Shown piece after piece: positions 43,052-51,278 of a stretch of 64,000 nucleotides of DNA; the stretch's first letter is position 1, and each line of letters starts with the position of its first letter. The notes beneath the pieces were generated by a model. That model was not told where the DNA came from and made no database searches. It was given only the letters and a program-made list of their open reading frames with translations. The stretch covers positions 620,001 through 684,000 of the forward strand of contig OY760134.1 in the NCBI GenBank assembly GCA_963663145.1, written 5' to 3'. This DNA is from Azotimanducus sp963663145 (GTDB lineage Bacteria; Pseudomonadota; Gammaproteobacteria; Pseudomonadales; Azotimanducaceae). A program made the position numbers and the translations under genes.

Positions 43052-44155
43052 GTGAACTGTGGTGATCGCCCAAGCGAACGCTACGCCGCGCTGATTTCCG
43101 GCGGCGAGCTCATGCCCGATGCCGCACAGCAGGGGCTTGTGCTGGAGTTTGACGCATTGACGGCAGAACTCATTGAGCGGGGCACGGAAACTCGTGTTAG
43201 GAGCCTCGCCAATCGGATCTTCGGTAAGCGCGAGCCGCCCGTGCGGGGCATTTATCTGTGGGGGCCGGTAGGCCGAGGCAAGACCTTTCTTATGGACCTC
43301 TTTTACCAGAGCCTTGGCGAGCAGTCAAAGCAGCGCCTGCACTTCCATAGATTCATGCAGAGGATTCACGAGGGCCTCACGGAACTCGCTGGAATTCGCG
43401 ACCCCTTAGGCGTGCTTGCGCGCCAGATTGGCAAGCAAACGCGAGTGCTGTGCATTGACGAGTTCTATGTAACCGACATAGGCGATGCCATGCTGCTCGC
43501 AGAGCTTCTCAAGGCGCTGATTGCGCAAGGCATCACCCTGGTGGCGACTTCCAACTTGGCACCCGAAGATCTCTACGAGAATGGGCTGCAGCGACGAAGA
43601 TTCCTGCCCGCCATAGATCTCATGCGCGAACACATGCGCGTCATTGCCATCGAAGCCGGCGAGGACTTTCGAATGCGCCTATTGAAAGATGCCGGCACCT
43701 ACCACACACCCAATGATGAGGAGGCCGACCAGCGGATTCTTAGAAGCTTCGAGCGCCTGACCGACGAACCAATCGAAGAAGATGTCGATGTCGAAATCCT
43801 GCATCGCATCATCAGAGCAAGGCGCGTTTCGGGAGGCGTCGCCATGTTCGGCTTTCATGACCTCTGTGAGACAGCGCGTAGCCAAAATGACTACATAGAA
43901 TTAGCGAGGCTTTACCACACAATGATCGTCACCAATGTGCCGGTGATGAATGCGAAGAGCGAATCCCCAGCCCGCCGCTTTATCGCGCTCGTAGATGAGC
44001 TCTATGATCGCTCAGTCAACCTCATCGTCTCCGCCGAAGTTCAGGTTGAAGGACTTTATGTGGGCGAGCAGCACTCCAAAGAGTTCGAACGCTGCGCAAG
44101 CCGACTCATAGAAATGCGCTCGGTCGAATACATGGAACGTATGCATAGGGGGTGA
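43052..44155 (+). CDS. zapE: Cell division ATPase ZapE (AFG1 family)
   Basis: 367 aa from a GTG at 43052 with AGGA ~9 nt upstream and 10 nt after hisD; an in-frame TTG at 43001 would overlap hisD. Walker A GPVGRGKTFLMD (71-82), Walker B RVLCIDEFYVTDIGDAML (Asp136/Glu137), sensor VATSNLAPEDLYENGLQRRRFLPAI, and FHDLCETARSQNDYIELA. Destabilises FtsZ filaments. In E. coli zapE is beside rplM; here a 3.6-kb island intervenes. Confidence 0.93.
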   Translation: MNCGDRPSERYAALISGGELMPDAAQQGLVLEFDALTAELIERGTETRVRSLANRIFGKREPPVRGIYLWGPVGRGKTFLMDLFYQSLGEQSKQRLHFHRFMQRIHEGLTELAGIRDPLGVLARQIGKQTRVLCIDEFYVTDIGDAMLLAELLKALIAQGITLVATSNLAPEDLYENGLQRRRFLPAIDLMREHMRVIAIEAGEDFRMRLLKDAGTYHTPNDEEADQRILRSFERLTDEPIEEDVDVEILHRIIRARRVSGGVAMFGFHDLCETARSQNDYIELARLYHTMIVTNVPVMNAKSESPARRFIALVDELYDRSVNLIVSAEVQVEGLYVGEQHSKEFERCASRLIEMRSVEYMERMHRG

Positions 44156-44165
44156 GGCCGGCGGA

Positions 44166-45422
44166 CTACTCTTGAAGCCAACGGTGAAGCGGTAGCAATC
44201 GCACTCTCTGCCTCGCTCCGTACCACTGCAACACTTCTTCCGCCTCTCTCTCTGCGGTCAGTACAAGCAAATCATCACAGGATAGTGACTCGCCCGCCTT
44301 GAGCAAGGCGCGAATTTCTCGGTTCCGGGTCTCCGGCTTGGTCATGTCCTGGCAAACTTGAATAAGTTGCTTGATCTTGCGACCTTGCTTGATCACGAAG
44401 TCCACCTCCCACTGCCGCGCATCCTTCCAGAAAAACACCTCTGAGCGGCCTTCTAGCTCTTGCCTGTACAGGACAATCGCGACCATGTTTTCCGCTAGTC
44501 TGCCAGTGTCGGGATTGAACTGTCCTGCGCGCGAAGTTACAAAACCGTTGTCGATACAGTAGATCTTGCGATTGGCCTTGGCTTGTTCCCTCAGTTTGTA
44601 CGAGAAGCGGCGAAGTGAGAAGAACAGGAAGGTTTCTTGCATATAGCCGATGTATTTGGCAACTGTGTGACTGCTCTTGCATTGTGTGACGGCCGTGAGC
44701 CGATTGAGGGAATACTCTCGACTCACGTTTGCGAGCAGATACGAGGCGAGGTCTTCGATGCCCGCAACCGATCGTATGCGCCGACGCCGCACTATGTCCT
44801 TGTAGAGCATGGAATCCCACAAGGTGTTGAGGTAGAAGGGGCGGTCCATGTCCCGCAAGAGTGGTTCCGGATAGCCACCGTCTCGAGCATAGGCTTGGAC
44901 GGCTTCTATAATTTCAGGTTCGGTATGGTGTCTATCGCGTGCGAGTAGGGATTCAGTATAAGAAAAAGGAAACAAAACAATGGGGAGATGGCGACCAGTC
45001 AAGTGGGTCGAAAGTTCACCGCTTAGCAGGTGCGCATTGCTACCTGTTAGAATCAAGTGAAAACCTTGGCGCTGGAGGCGATTCACGAATAGCTCCCATT
45101 TCGGCAGATTTTGGATTTCATCCAACAGCAGGTGTTTAGGGTGTCCGTACACTTCGTTTATGCTGGCAATGAGCTGGTCATAGTCCGGCACATTCAGCAA
45201 ACGCTCATCGTCGAAGTTGAGGTATCCCTGTGTGGGAAGTCTTGACAAGAGGCGCATGGCCAAGAAGGACTTGCCACATCGCCGCGGGCCTATGATGACC
45301 CTGATGAGGCCGTCATCGTGGACGGGAAAGGCCAGTTCCCTTTCAACGTAGCGTTCTCGCAGGCTTGCCTCCAATTCACGCTTTTGCATCTCGACCACAT
45401 CGCGTAGCATCCTATTCCCCAT
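44166..45422 (-). CDS. AAA-type ATPase with DUF4143 C-terminal domain
   Basis: 418 aa from the ATG at 45422. Walker A IIGPRRCGKSFLAMRL (about 45-57), Walker B LLLDEIQNLPKWE (Asp101/Glu102), sensor LILTGSNAHLLSGELSTHLTGRH. The C-terminal DUF4143 region includes FYLNTLWDSMLYKDIVRRRRI and a restriction-endonuclease-like strand KDARQWEVDFVIKQGRKI, which has an E-x-D-x-V-I-x-Q pattern. Such proteins are frequent in genomic islands and of unknown role. Divergent from a HEPN-like gene across a 34-bp palindrome. Confidence 0.87.
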   Translation of the reverse strand: MGNRMLRDVVEMQKRELEASLRERYVERELAFPVHDDGLIRVIIGPRRCGKSFLAMRLLSRLPTQGYLNFDDERLLNVPDYDQLIASINEVYGHPKHLLLDEIQNLPKWELFVNRLQRQGFHLILTGSNAHLLSGELSTHLTGRHLPIVLFPFSYTESLLARDRHHTEPEIIEAVQAYARDGGYPEPLLRDMDRPFYLNTLWDSMLYKDIVRRRRIRSVAGIEDLASYLLANVSREYSLNRLTAVTQCKSSHTVAKYIGYMQETFLFFSLRRFSYKLREQAKANRKIYCIDNGFVTSRAGQFNPDTGRLAENMVAIVLYRQELEGRSEVFFWKDARQWEVDFVIKQGRKIKQLIQVCQDMTKPETRNREIRALLKAGESLSCDDLLVLTAEREAEEVLQWYGARQRVRLLPLHRWLQE

Positions 45423-45450
45423 TTGAACACTTGTTGGCAGTATTCTAACT

Positions 45451-45484
45451 GTAATGCACAAAACTTCAAAGTTTTATGCATTAC
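45451..45484. promoter_or_regulatory. 34-bp near-perfect palindrome between the ATPase and HEPN-like genes
   Basis: GTAATGCACAAAACTT (45451-45466) and AAGTTTTATGCATTAC (45469-45484) are inverted copies with a single mismatch and a 2-nt centre. It sits between the divergent starts at 45422 and 45529, 29 and 44 nt from them. It could be an operator for a dimeric repressor controlling both genes; the weak loop makes it less likely to be a terminator. Confidence 0.65.
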
Positions 45485-45528
45485 ACATACCAATATCTGC
45501 GAAATATCTTGCTTATTTCTTGAAAGTT

Positions 45529-46212
45529 ATGCCCGAATTACTCTCACCCTCAACTTCCAAAGCCCTCATCGCGAAAGCCAACGACCTTTCGCATCCCTTG
45601 TCCTACCCCTTGGACTTACGTCTGCATCGCGCCTTTAGTTGGCTCAAGCGAGCGGAAGAAGAAGAGGACGACAAGGACGTGCGCTTCATATTGCTTTGGA
45701 TCAGCTTTAACGCCGCCTATGCTCGAGAAGTCGATTCGGAGTCGGCAACCGAGACGGAGCGGCTTCGGATCTACTTTGAATCCTTGGTAAAGCTTGACCT
45801 CGGCCAGCGCATCCGCGATGCCGTGCTTGATCGCTTTCGCGAGGGTATTCATCAGATCGTCGACAACCGCTTTGTTTTCGGGCCCTTTTGGAGACATTTC
45901 AATGGAGAGGATGGCTTTGATGACTGGAAGGCCAAGTTTGCGAGTGAGCGAAGAGAACTCGCGTTTGATTTGGAGAGTCGAAGGACGGTTCGCGTTCTGC
46001 TGACAGTGTTCAAAAGGCTGTATGTCTTGCGCAATCAATTGTTGCATGGCGCCGCCACTTGGCGCGGCCGTGTGAATCGGGCGCAGATCGAGCATGGCGC
46101 GGCGGTGCTTGGTTGGCTGGTTCCATTGTTCCTTCAGATTATGCTCGACAATCCCGCTCACGATTGGGGTGAACCTTCCTATCCTCCGGTAGAGCGACGC
46201 TTTCAAAATTAA
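45529..46212 (+). CDS. HEPN-like (Apea-type) hypothetical protein
   Basis: 227 aa from the ATG at 45529; upstream in-frame ATG at 45454 lies inside the palindrome. All-helical, with an acidic EEEEDDKD stretch (43-50), LLWISFNAAYARE (55-67) and the C-terminal VFKRLYVLRNQLLHGAATW. The R168-N-Q-L-L-H173 motif is the R-x4-H catalytic pattern of HEPN ribonucleases, and the following GAAVLGWLVPLFLQIML segment is typical of Apea-like HEPN proteins. RNase activity is inferred from that motif only. Confidence 0.72.
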   Translation: MPELLSPSTSKALIAKANDLSHPLSYPLDLRLHRAFSWLKRAEEEEDDKDVRFILLWISFNAAYAREVDSESATETERLRIYFESLVKLDLGQRIRDAVLDRFREGIHQIVDNRFVFGPFWRHFNGEDGFDDWKAKFASERRELAFDLESRRTVRVLLTVFKRLYVLRNQLLHGAATWRGRVNRAQIEHGAAVLGWLVPLFLQIMLDNPAHDWGEPSYPPVERRFQN

Positions 46213-46362
46213 CTGGGGAATACCCCTTGAGGGAAGGTTAATCTGTTTTTGGCATGCTGTTCCAAAGAGAGCGTGCACGCCCGTCTTCGTTGTTGGCGAG
46301 TGGAAGTGTCCGCTTCATGATATGGTCTCCGCCAAGGTCGCGAACTTGTCAAAGGGCAGATG

Positions 46363-46370
46363 ATGCGAAT
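46363..46370. repeat. Left copy of 8-bp target-site duplication
   Basis: ATGCGAAT immediately outside the left inverted repeat, identical to 47672-47679 immediately outside the right one. Confidence 0.8.
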
Positions 46371-46393
46371 GGGACTTATATACCAAAGTGACA
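46371..46393 (+). repeat. Left terminal inverted repeat of the TnpB element
   Basis: 23 bp starting GGGACTTAT; differs from the inverted right copy only at two positions (the 10th and 14th bases). It ends in GTGACA, 7 nt before the TATAAT box of tnpB. Confidence 0.8.
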
Positions 46394-46400
46394 AAGGCGG

Positions 46401-46406
46401 TATAAT
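46401..46406 (+). promoter_or_regulatory. TATAAT -10 box of tnpB, possible leaderless start
   Basis: A perfect TATAAT ends 6 nt before the tnpB ATG at 46413, so transcription would begin at about the A of the ATG. No Shine-Dalgarno sequence is present, consistent with a leaderless message. No good -35 lies at 17 bp (the left inverted repeat occupies that position). Confidence 0.5.
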
Positions 46407-46412
46407 TAACTA

Positions 46413-47644
46413 ATGGACAAGCCTGCCTTCACCCACCGCTCGACCACGTACAGGCTGCTGCCGGAGACGGCGGCGAAGCATGAGAAATTGATGCGGATCA
46501 CCGGGGCTTGCATTTGGGTGTGGAACAGGATGCTCGCGAGGAACGAGCGGGACTACTGGTTCCATGAGCGCGTTCCGTGGCTGGTGGAGAAGCCATCCAC
46601 AACATTCCCATCGCTCGGTGTGCAATTCACCAGGCTGCGGCATGAGACTGACTGGCTCGGCGACCTGCCGTGTGCGCCCGTGCGCTTCACACTCAAGCAT
46701 CAGGCTGAGGCATGGAAGCGATACTTCAGCGGTCACGGAGGTCGCCCAAGGTTCAAGTCCAAGCACCACGACCGCAGCGTGACATTTCCGTCAAGGGATT
46801 GCTTCACGTTGTCCGGCGACCACATTCGCCTACAGAAGCTGGGCTGGTACAGGCTGTCGAGGCGGGGTGGCGCCCATACGCCCACTGCGAGTCCCGATCA
46901 GTCACGGTGAAGCGCGAGTGTGGCAAGTGGTACGCAGTCGTGCTCTATAGGGTGCCAGCGAGTGAGGTCACGAAACCGGATGACGGAAAGGCCGTGGGCG
47001 TGGACATGAACGTCGGGCAGGTGACAACAAGCGATGGTGAAATCATCAGGCTCGATACCGCACGACTTGAAAGGCTTGAGGCCCGAAAGCGCCGCTACCA
47101 GAGAAAGCTGGCGCGGCAGGTCAGGGGGAGCAACCGGCGGGCGTTGACAAAGCTACGGCTGGCGAAGGTCAGCCGGAACATCCGCTGCTTCCGTGACAAC
47201 TGGCACCATCATGCGTCGAAACATGTGGCGGCGAAGGCATCCACAGTCGTGGTCGAGAAGCTGAACACAAAGGGCATGACCGCATCGGCGAAGGGCGATG
47301 TTGAGAATCCCGGCACAAACGTCCGGCAGAAGGCGGGCCTGAATCGCTCGATACTGAACACCGGCTGGCACGGCATCAAAACGAAGCTGGACTACAAGGC
47401 TGGCAATGTTGTGGAGGTCAATCCAAGGTACACGTCGCAGACATGCAACGAGTGCGGCGTGGTTGATATTAGGAATCGAAGAACGCAGGCGCGGTTCGAG
47501 TGCGTGGCCTGCGGACACATTGACAACGCGGACATCAACGCCGCGTTGAACATACTGGCGCTGGGGACTGGCGTTGCCGGACGTGGAGGCGGCGGAGTTG
47601 CCCGGCCTGTGAAGCGTCAAGACATAACAAAAGAGGCGGCATAG
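46413..47644 (+). pseudogene. tnpB: TnpB (RNA-guided nuclease of the IS605 OrfB family), one frameshift
   Basis: Two overlapping frames (46413-46910 and a second one read to 47644) together make ~410 aa, the normal TnpB length. The first gives the N-terminal domain: YRLLPETAAKHEKLMRITGAC, VRFTLKHQAEAWKRYF, GGRPRFKSKHHDRSVTFPSRD. The second gives the RuvC part: AVGVDMNVGQVTTSDGE (first Asp), TVVVEKLNTKGM (Glu), the four-Cys zinc knuckle CNECG...CVACG, then NADINAALNIL (last Asp). The break lies at the G4 run 46864-46867; one more G would restore LSRRGWRPYAHCES. It may be a dead copy, a -1 frameshift site or a base-calling error. Confidence 0.85.
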
Positions 47645-47648
47645 CGCA

Positions 47649-47671
47649 TGTCACTTTTGTACATAAGTCCC
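47649..47671 (-). repeat. Right terminal inverted repeat of the TnpB element
   Basis: Begins only 4 nt after the tnpB stop codon; reads TGTCACTTTTGTACATAAGT then CCC on the plus strand, the inverted partner of 46371-46393. Confidence 0.8.
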
Positions 47672-47679
47672 ATGCGAAT
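47672..47679. repeat. Right copy of 8-bp target-site duplication
   Basis: ATGCGAAT directly after the right inverted repeat, identical to 46363-46370. Confidence 0.8.
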
Positions 47680-47756
47680 TGCAGTTTGGTGTGCTTTGAC
47701 AACCGTGTTTAACATTTGCGATTGACTCAGAAAACCGATTCGGAGGACGAACCGAA

Positions 47757-48380
47757 ATGACATCAGATGTTCGCGCGCTATGCCTGGTTGCTGGTTCTGT
47801 CTTGGCTAACTGCAGTTCCGCACAGGATTGGGGCCGGGCGGTTGAAGTCATGATCGAAACCGAGGTCGGCAATATCGAAATCGCGGTATATCCCGAAGCA
47901 GCGCCCAAGTCAGCGCGGAGTTTCTTGGATCACTTGGACCAAGGACTGTTAGAGGGAGGTGCCTTCTATCGCGTGGTGCGCAAGGACAATGACAATGGTG
48001 CGCCGATCATTGAGGTCATACAGGGCGGTGTGGTTGATCCGGAAAAGTCCCTGCCGCCCGTGGCGCATGAAACGACCAATGAGACGGGCATCACGCATTT
48101 GGATGGAACAGTCTCATTGGGAAGGTTTGAGCCAGGCAGCGCAAGCGGCGCGGCGTTTTTCATCACTATTGGTGATCAGCCAAGCCTCGATTTTGGTGGC
48201 ATGCGCAACGAGGATGGCCTTGGGTTCGCCGCTTTCGGACGCGTCGTTTCCGGCATGGAGGTGGTCAGACGCATCCAACAGATGGACGCAACCGCGCCAG
48301 CCGACAACCCTTATGTGCAAGGGCAGCTGCTGGCAAGCCCCGTTGCTATTCTCAAGGCCGCTCGCTCAGGCGCGCAATGA
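47757..48380 (+). CDS. Cyclophilin-type peptidyl-prolyl isomerase, probably exported
   Basis: 207 aa from the ATG at 47757, with GGAGG 11 nt upstream. The N-terminus (LCLVAGSVLANCSSAQ) is hydrophobic and could be a signal peptide or a poor lipobox. The cyclophilin fold shows VEVMIETEVGNIEIAVYPEAAPKSARSFLDHL, FYRVVR, and GAAFFITIGDQPSLDF, FGRVVSGMEVVRRI. The usual WFHN/Trp-rich cyclosporin site is reduced, as is common in bacterial PpiA-like proteins. First gene after the TnpB element and upstream of rplM. Confidence 0.85.
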   Translation: MTSDVRALCLVAGSVLANCSSAQDWGRAVEVMIETEVGNIEIAVYPEAAPKSARSFLDHLDQGLLEGGAFYRVVRKDNDNGAPIIEVIQGGVVDPEKSLPPVAHETTNETGITHLDGTVSLGRFEPGSASGAAFFITIGDQPSLDFGGMRNEDGLGFAAFGRVVSGMEVVRRIQQMDATAPADNPYVQGQLLASPVAILKAARSGAQ

Positions 48381-48497
48381 TGACTCCCGGCAGAGCACCG
48401 GTGTCACGAGCAGGCGGGTTCTCGGCCTAGAATCGCGTTTGACTTGAATGCACGCTACGTAAGAAAATAGGCGATTGATTTTCGATTCTGATTCCCT

Positions 48498-48926
48498 ATG
48501 ACCACGGTCAGCACACGACCCGCCGATGTGACGAGAAATTGGCGCGTCATTGACGCGAGCGACCAGGTGCTTGGACGCCTCGCATCTTCCATTGCCAGCG
48601 TTTTGCGCGGCAAGGACAAGCCGGAGTTCACTCCGCATGTCGATGTTGGAGACTATGTCATCGTCGTCAACGCGGAAAAGATACAGGTGACCGGTAATAA
48701 GCGCGAGGGCAAGATGTATCACCGTCACTCGGGATACCCTGGTGGACTGCGAAGCATGAGTTTTCGCCGTCTGCAAGAGCGTGCCCCGGAACGCATCGTC
48801 GAGTTGGCTGTGCAGGGGATGCTGCCGAGAAACCCACTGGGTCGTCAGATGTTTCGCAAACTCAAAGTGTATTCCGGGCCGGATCATCCGCATCAAGCCC
48901 AGCAACCACAGCCCATGGAGATTTAG
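48498..48926 (+). CDS. rplM: 50S ribosomal protein L13
   Basis: 142 aa, the E. coli length. NWRVIDASDQVLGRLAS, LRGKDKPEFTPHVDVGDYV, VVNAEKIQVTGNKREGKMYHRHSGYPGG, ERIVELAVQGMLPRNPLGRQM and LKVYSGPDHPHQAQQP all match L13. Followed 1 nt later by rpsI. Confidence 0.98.
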   Translation: MTTVSTRPADVTRNWRVIDASDQVLGRLASSIASVLRGKDKPEFTPHVDVGDYVIVVNAEKIQVTGNKREGKMYHRHSGYPGGLRSMSFRRLQERAPERIVELAVQGMLPRNPLGRQMFRKLKVYSGPDHPHQAQQPQPMEI

Positions 48927-48927
48927 G

Positions 48928-49326
48928 ATGCCCGAAGGCGCTGCGTATCACTACGGAACGGGTCGCCGCAAGACCTCGACCGCTCGTGTCTATTTGAAGC
49001 CGGGAAGTGGGCGCATATTGGTCAATCGCCGCCCACTCGATGAGTATTTTGGTCGAGAAACCGCGCGCATGATCGTGCGTCAACCGATTGAAGTCGCCGA
49101 ACTTGACGATCAGGTCGATGTCAAGGTCACCGTTCGCGGTGGCGGCGGTTCGGGTCAGGCGGGTGCCATACGGCATGGCATTGCGCGTGCCTTAATCGAT
49201 TACGATGAGGGCCTCAAGGCGCCTTTAAGGGCAGCGGGTTTCATCACTCGAGACGCCCGCGAAGTCGAAAGGAAAAAGGTGGGTCTGCACAAGGCGCGTA
49301 AGCGTCCGCAGTATTCGAAGCGATAG
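48928..49326 (+). CDS. rpsI: 30S ribosomal protein S9
   Basis: 132 aa from the ATG at 48928, with GGAG 8 nt upstream. YYGTGRRKTSTARVYL-like start, VNRRPLDEYFGRETARMIV, VRGGGGSGQAGAIRHGIARAL and the C-terminal KRPQYSKR whose last residues reach the P-site tRNA. Confidence 0.98.
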   Translation: MPEGAAYHYGTGRRKTSTARVYLKPGSGRILVNRRPLDEYFGRETARMIVRQPIEVAELDDQVDVKVTVRGGGGSGQAGAIRHGIARALIDYDEGLKAPLRAAGFITRDAREVERKKVGLHKARKRPQYSKR

Positions 49327-49396
49327 GCGCTTCTCTTTTGAATTTCTCTCCCCTCTGAGTTTCTTCTTGCCAAGCATTTGAATGTAAGTATTCTCG

Positions 49397-50008
49397 ATGG
49401 AGTCAGTTTCAGCCCTAGAGCAACCCCAGCGAAGGCAATTCTTGATAGGCGCCACGGCTGTGGTGGGCGCGATTGGTGTCGTGGGTGCCGCAGTGCCTTT
49501 CGTACGTTCATGGTCTCCAAGTGCCAAGGCGCGTGCGCTGGGAGCACCCGTCACAGTGGACATCAGTGGCCTGACGGAAGGCAACATGGTCAGTCCCATG
49601 CCGGCATGGCGAGGCAAGCCGGTGTTCGTCATCTACCGCACCAAGGCGCAGGTGCAAGAACTCCAAGACCCCGACCCGGCCTTGTCCGACCCAGGCTCGG
49701 AACGTCCGCAGCAGCCCGAATATGCGCAAAACGATTGGCGGGCGCGCCGCCCCGAAATCGGTGTGTACTTGGGTGTCTGTACCCACCTTGGTTGTTCGCC
49801 AAAGTTTTATGGCGAGGCAGGGGATGAAGGCATTGATCCAGGTTGGGAGGGCGGCTTTTTTTGCCCCTGCCACGGTTCGCGATTTGATCTCGCTGGTCGC
49901 GTCGTGCGCGGCGTGCCCGCGCCGTCGAACTTAGAGGTGCCACCCTATTATTTCGCGTCGGATACGGTCATAGTAGTCGGTGAGAACAGCGCGGAGGCGC
50001 TTGCCTGA
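49397..50008 (+). CDS. petA: Cytochrome bc1 Rieske iron-sulfur subunit
   Basis: 203 aa. Twin-arginine-like anchor QRRQFLIGATAVVGAIG (11-29). Rieske motifs VCTHLGC (Cys128, His130, Cys133) and CPCHGSRFD (Cys156, Cys158, His159). Electron transfer from ubiquinol to cytochrome c1. Shares its final A with the petB ATG (TGATG). Confidence 0.96.
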   Translation: MESVSALEQPQRRQFLIGATAVVGAIGVVGAAVPFVRSWSPSAKARALGAPVTVDISGLTEGNMVSPMPAWRGKPVFVIYRTKAQVQELQDPDPALSDPGSERPQQPEYAQNDWRARRPEIGVYLGVCTHLGCSPKFYGEAGDEGIDPGWEGGFFCPCHGSRFDLAGRVVRGVPAPSNLEVPPYYFASDTVIVVGENSAEALA

Positions 50009-51276
50009 TGCGTGCCGGAACTCCGGAATTGCCGCCCACGCGCTTTGCCCGCTCGCTCGCTTGGCTTGACGAGCGGTTTCCGCTGACCGAAACCTGGAAC
50101 TACCATCTGGCACGCTACTACGCGCCGAAGAATTTCAATTTTTGGTACTTCATGGGCGCACTTTCCTTGCTCGTGCTGGTCATACAACTTGGCTCCGGCG
50201 TATGGTTGACCATGAGTTACGTGCCGAGCGGCGAGGAAGCCTTCGCCTCCATCGAGTACATCATGCGCGACGTGGACATGGGCTACATCATCCGCTACAT
50301 GCATACGACCGGCGCCTCCGCCTTCTTTCTGGTGGTTTATCTGCACATGTTCCGCGGCATGCTCTATGGCTCCTATCGAAAACCGCGCGAATTGCTTTGG
50401 CTGATCGGTATGGCCATCTTCCTGGTGCTCATGGCCGAAGGCTTTTTTGGGTATCTGCTGCCTTGGGGGAACATGTCCTACTGGGCCGCTCAGGTGATCG
50501 TCTCTTTATTTGGTGCGATCCCCTTCATCGGCGAAGACCTCGCGGTTTGGATACGGGGCGACTTTGTGATGTCCGAAGTCACCTTGAATCGCTTCTTTGC
50601 CCTGCATGTGGTGCTCATCCCGATATTGCTTGTCGCCCTGGTGTTTGTGCACCTGGTGGCTCTGCATCATGTGGGGTCGAACAATCCAGATGGGATAGAA
50701 ATCAAGCAGCACAAGGATGCGAACGGCATGCCTCGGGATGGTATTCCCTTCCACCCCTATTACGTCGTAAACGATGTCAATGCCTCGGTTGTCTTCCTGA
50801 TTCTCTTTTGCGCAGTGCTCTTCTATGTGCCCGAGATGGGCGGCTACTTCATAGAAAAACCAAACTTTGAGGAGGCGAACCCACTCAAGACGCCTGAACA
50901 TATCGCCCCGGTGTGGTACTACACGCCCTACTACGCCATGTTGCGGGCGGCGACTTTCCCCCTCTTCGGCCTCGATGCGAAGTTCTGGGGTTTGGTGGTC
51001 ATGGCGGTTGCCATATTGATCCCGGCAGCGCTGCCTTGGCTTGATCGAAGCCCTGTGAAGTCGATCCGCTACAAGGGCCTCTGGTCGAAATGGATGCTTG
51101 GTATCTTTGTGGTGAGCTTCTTGGTCTTGGGCTATCTCGGCACCATCGCGCCGTCACCGGTGGCAACCTTCATGGCGCAGGTCGGCACCATGGCCTACTT
51201 GTCCTACTTCCTGTTGATGCCTTGGTACACGCAGATCGAAAAGACCAAGGCCGCGCCAGAGCGGGTCAACTATTGA
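50008..51276 (+). CDS. petB: Cytochrome bc1 cytochrome b subunit
   Basis: 422 aa with eight membrane helices in one chain, so b6/subunit IV are fused as in proteobacteria. Heme b ligands in HTTGASAFFLVVYLHMFRG and LHVVLIPILLVALVFVHLVALHHVG; Qo-site GFFGYLLPWGNMSYW and PEWHVA-like region read here as PVWYYTPYYAMLRA. Coupled to petA by one base and followed 2 nt later by petC. Confidence 0.97.
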   Translation: MRAGTPELPPTRFARSLAWLDERFPLTETWNYHLARYYAPKNFNFWYFMGALSLLVLVIQLGSGVWLTMSYVPSGEEAFASIEYIMRDVDMGYIIRYMHTTGASAFFLVVYLHMFRGMLYGSYRKPRELLWLIGMAIFLVLMAEGFFGYLLPWGNMSYWAAQVIVSLFGAIPFIGEDLAVWIRGDFVMSEVTLNRFFALHVVLIPILLVALVFVHLVALHHVGSNNPDGIEIKQHKDANGMPRDGIPFHPYYVVNDVNASVVFLILFCAVLFYVPEMGGYFIEKPNFEEANPLKTPEHIAPVWYYTPYYAMLRAATFPLFGLDAKFWGLVVMAVAILIPAALPWLDRSPVKSIRYKGLWSKWMLGIFVVSFLVLGYLGTIAPSPVATFMAQVGTMAYLSYFLLMPWYTQIEKTKAAPERVNY

Positions 51277-51278
51277 TC

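Larger units (their letters stand above)
46371..47671 (+). mobile_element. 1.3-kb TnpB-carrying element with terminal inverted repeats and 8-bp TSD
   Basis: The element is bounded by a 23-bp inverted repeat with 21 matches (left 46371-46393 beginning GGGACTTATATACC; right 47649-47671, which read on the other strand begins GGGACTTATGTACA). It is flanked by the direct repeat ATGCGAAT on both sides. It encodes only a TnpB gene and no transposase. Canonical IS200/IS605 elements have subterminal hairpins and make no target duplication, so this boundary set fits mobilisation by a DDE-type transposase acting in trans. The family of the ends is not recognised. It landed between the HEPN-like gene and the cyclophilin gene. 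Confidence 0.8.

Noticed and set aside
46371..46412. IS200/IS605-type hairpin ends for the tnpB element
   Set aside because: The boundaries are clean inverted repeats with a target duplication; no subterminal hairpin of that family was seen.
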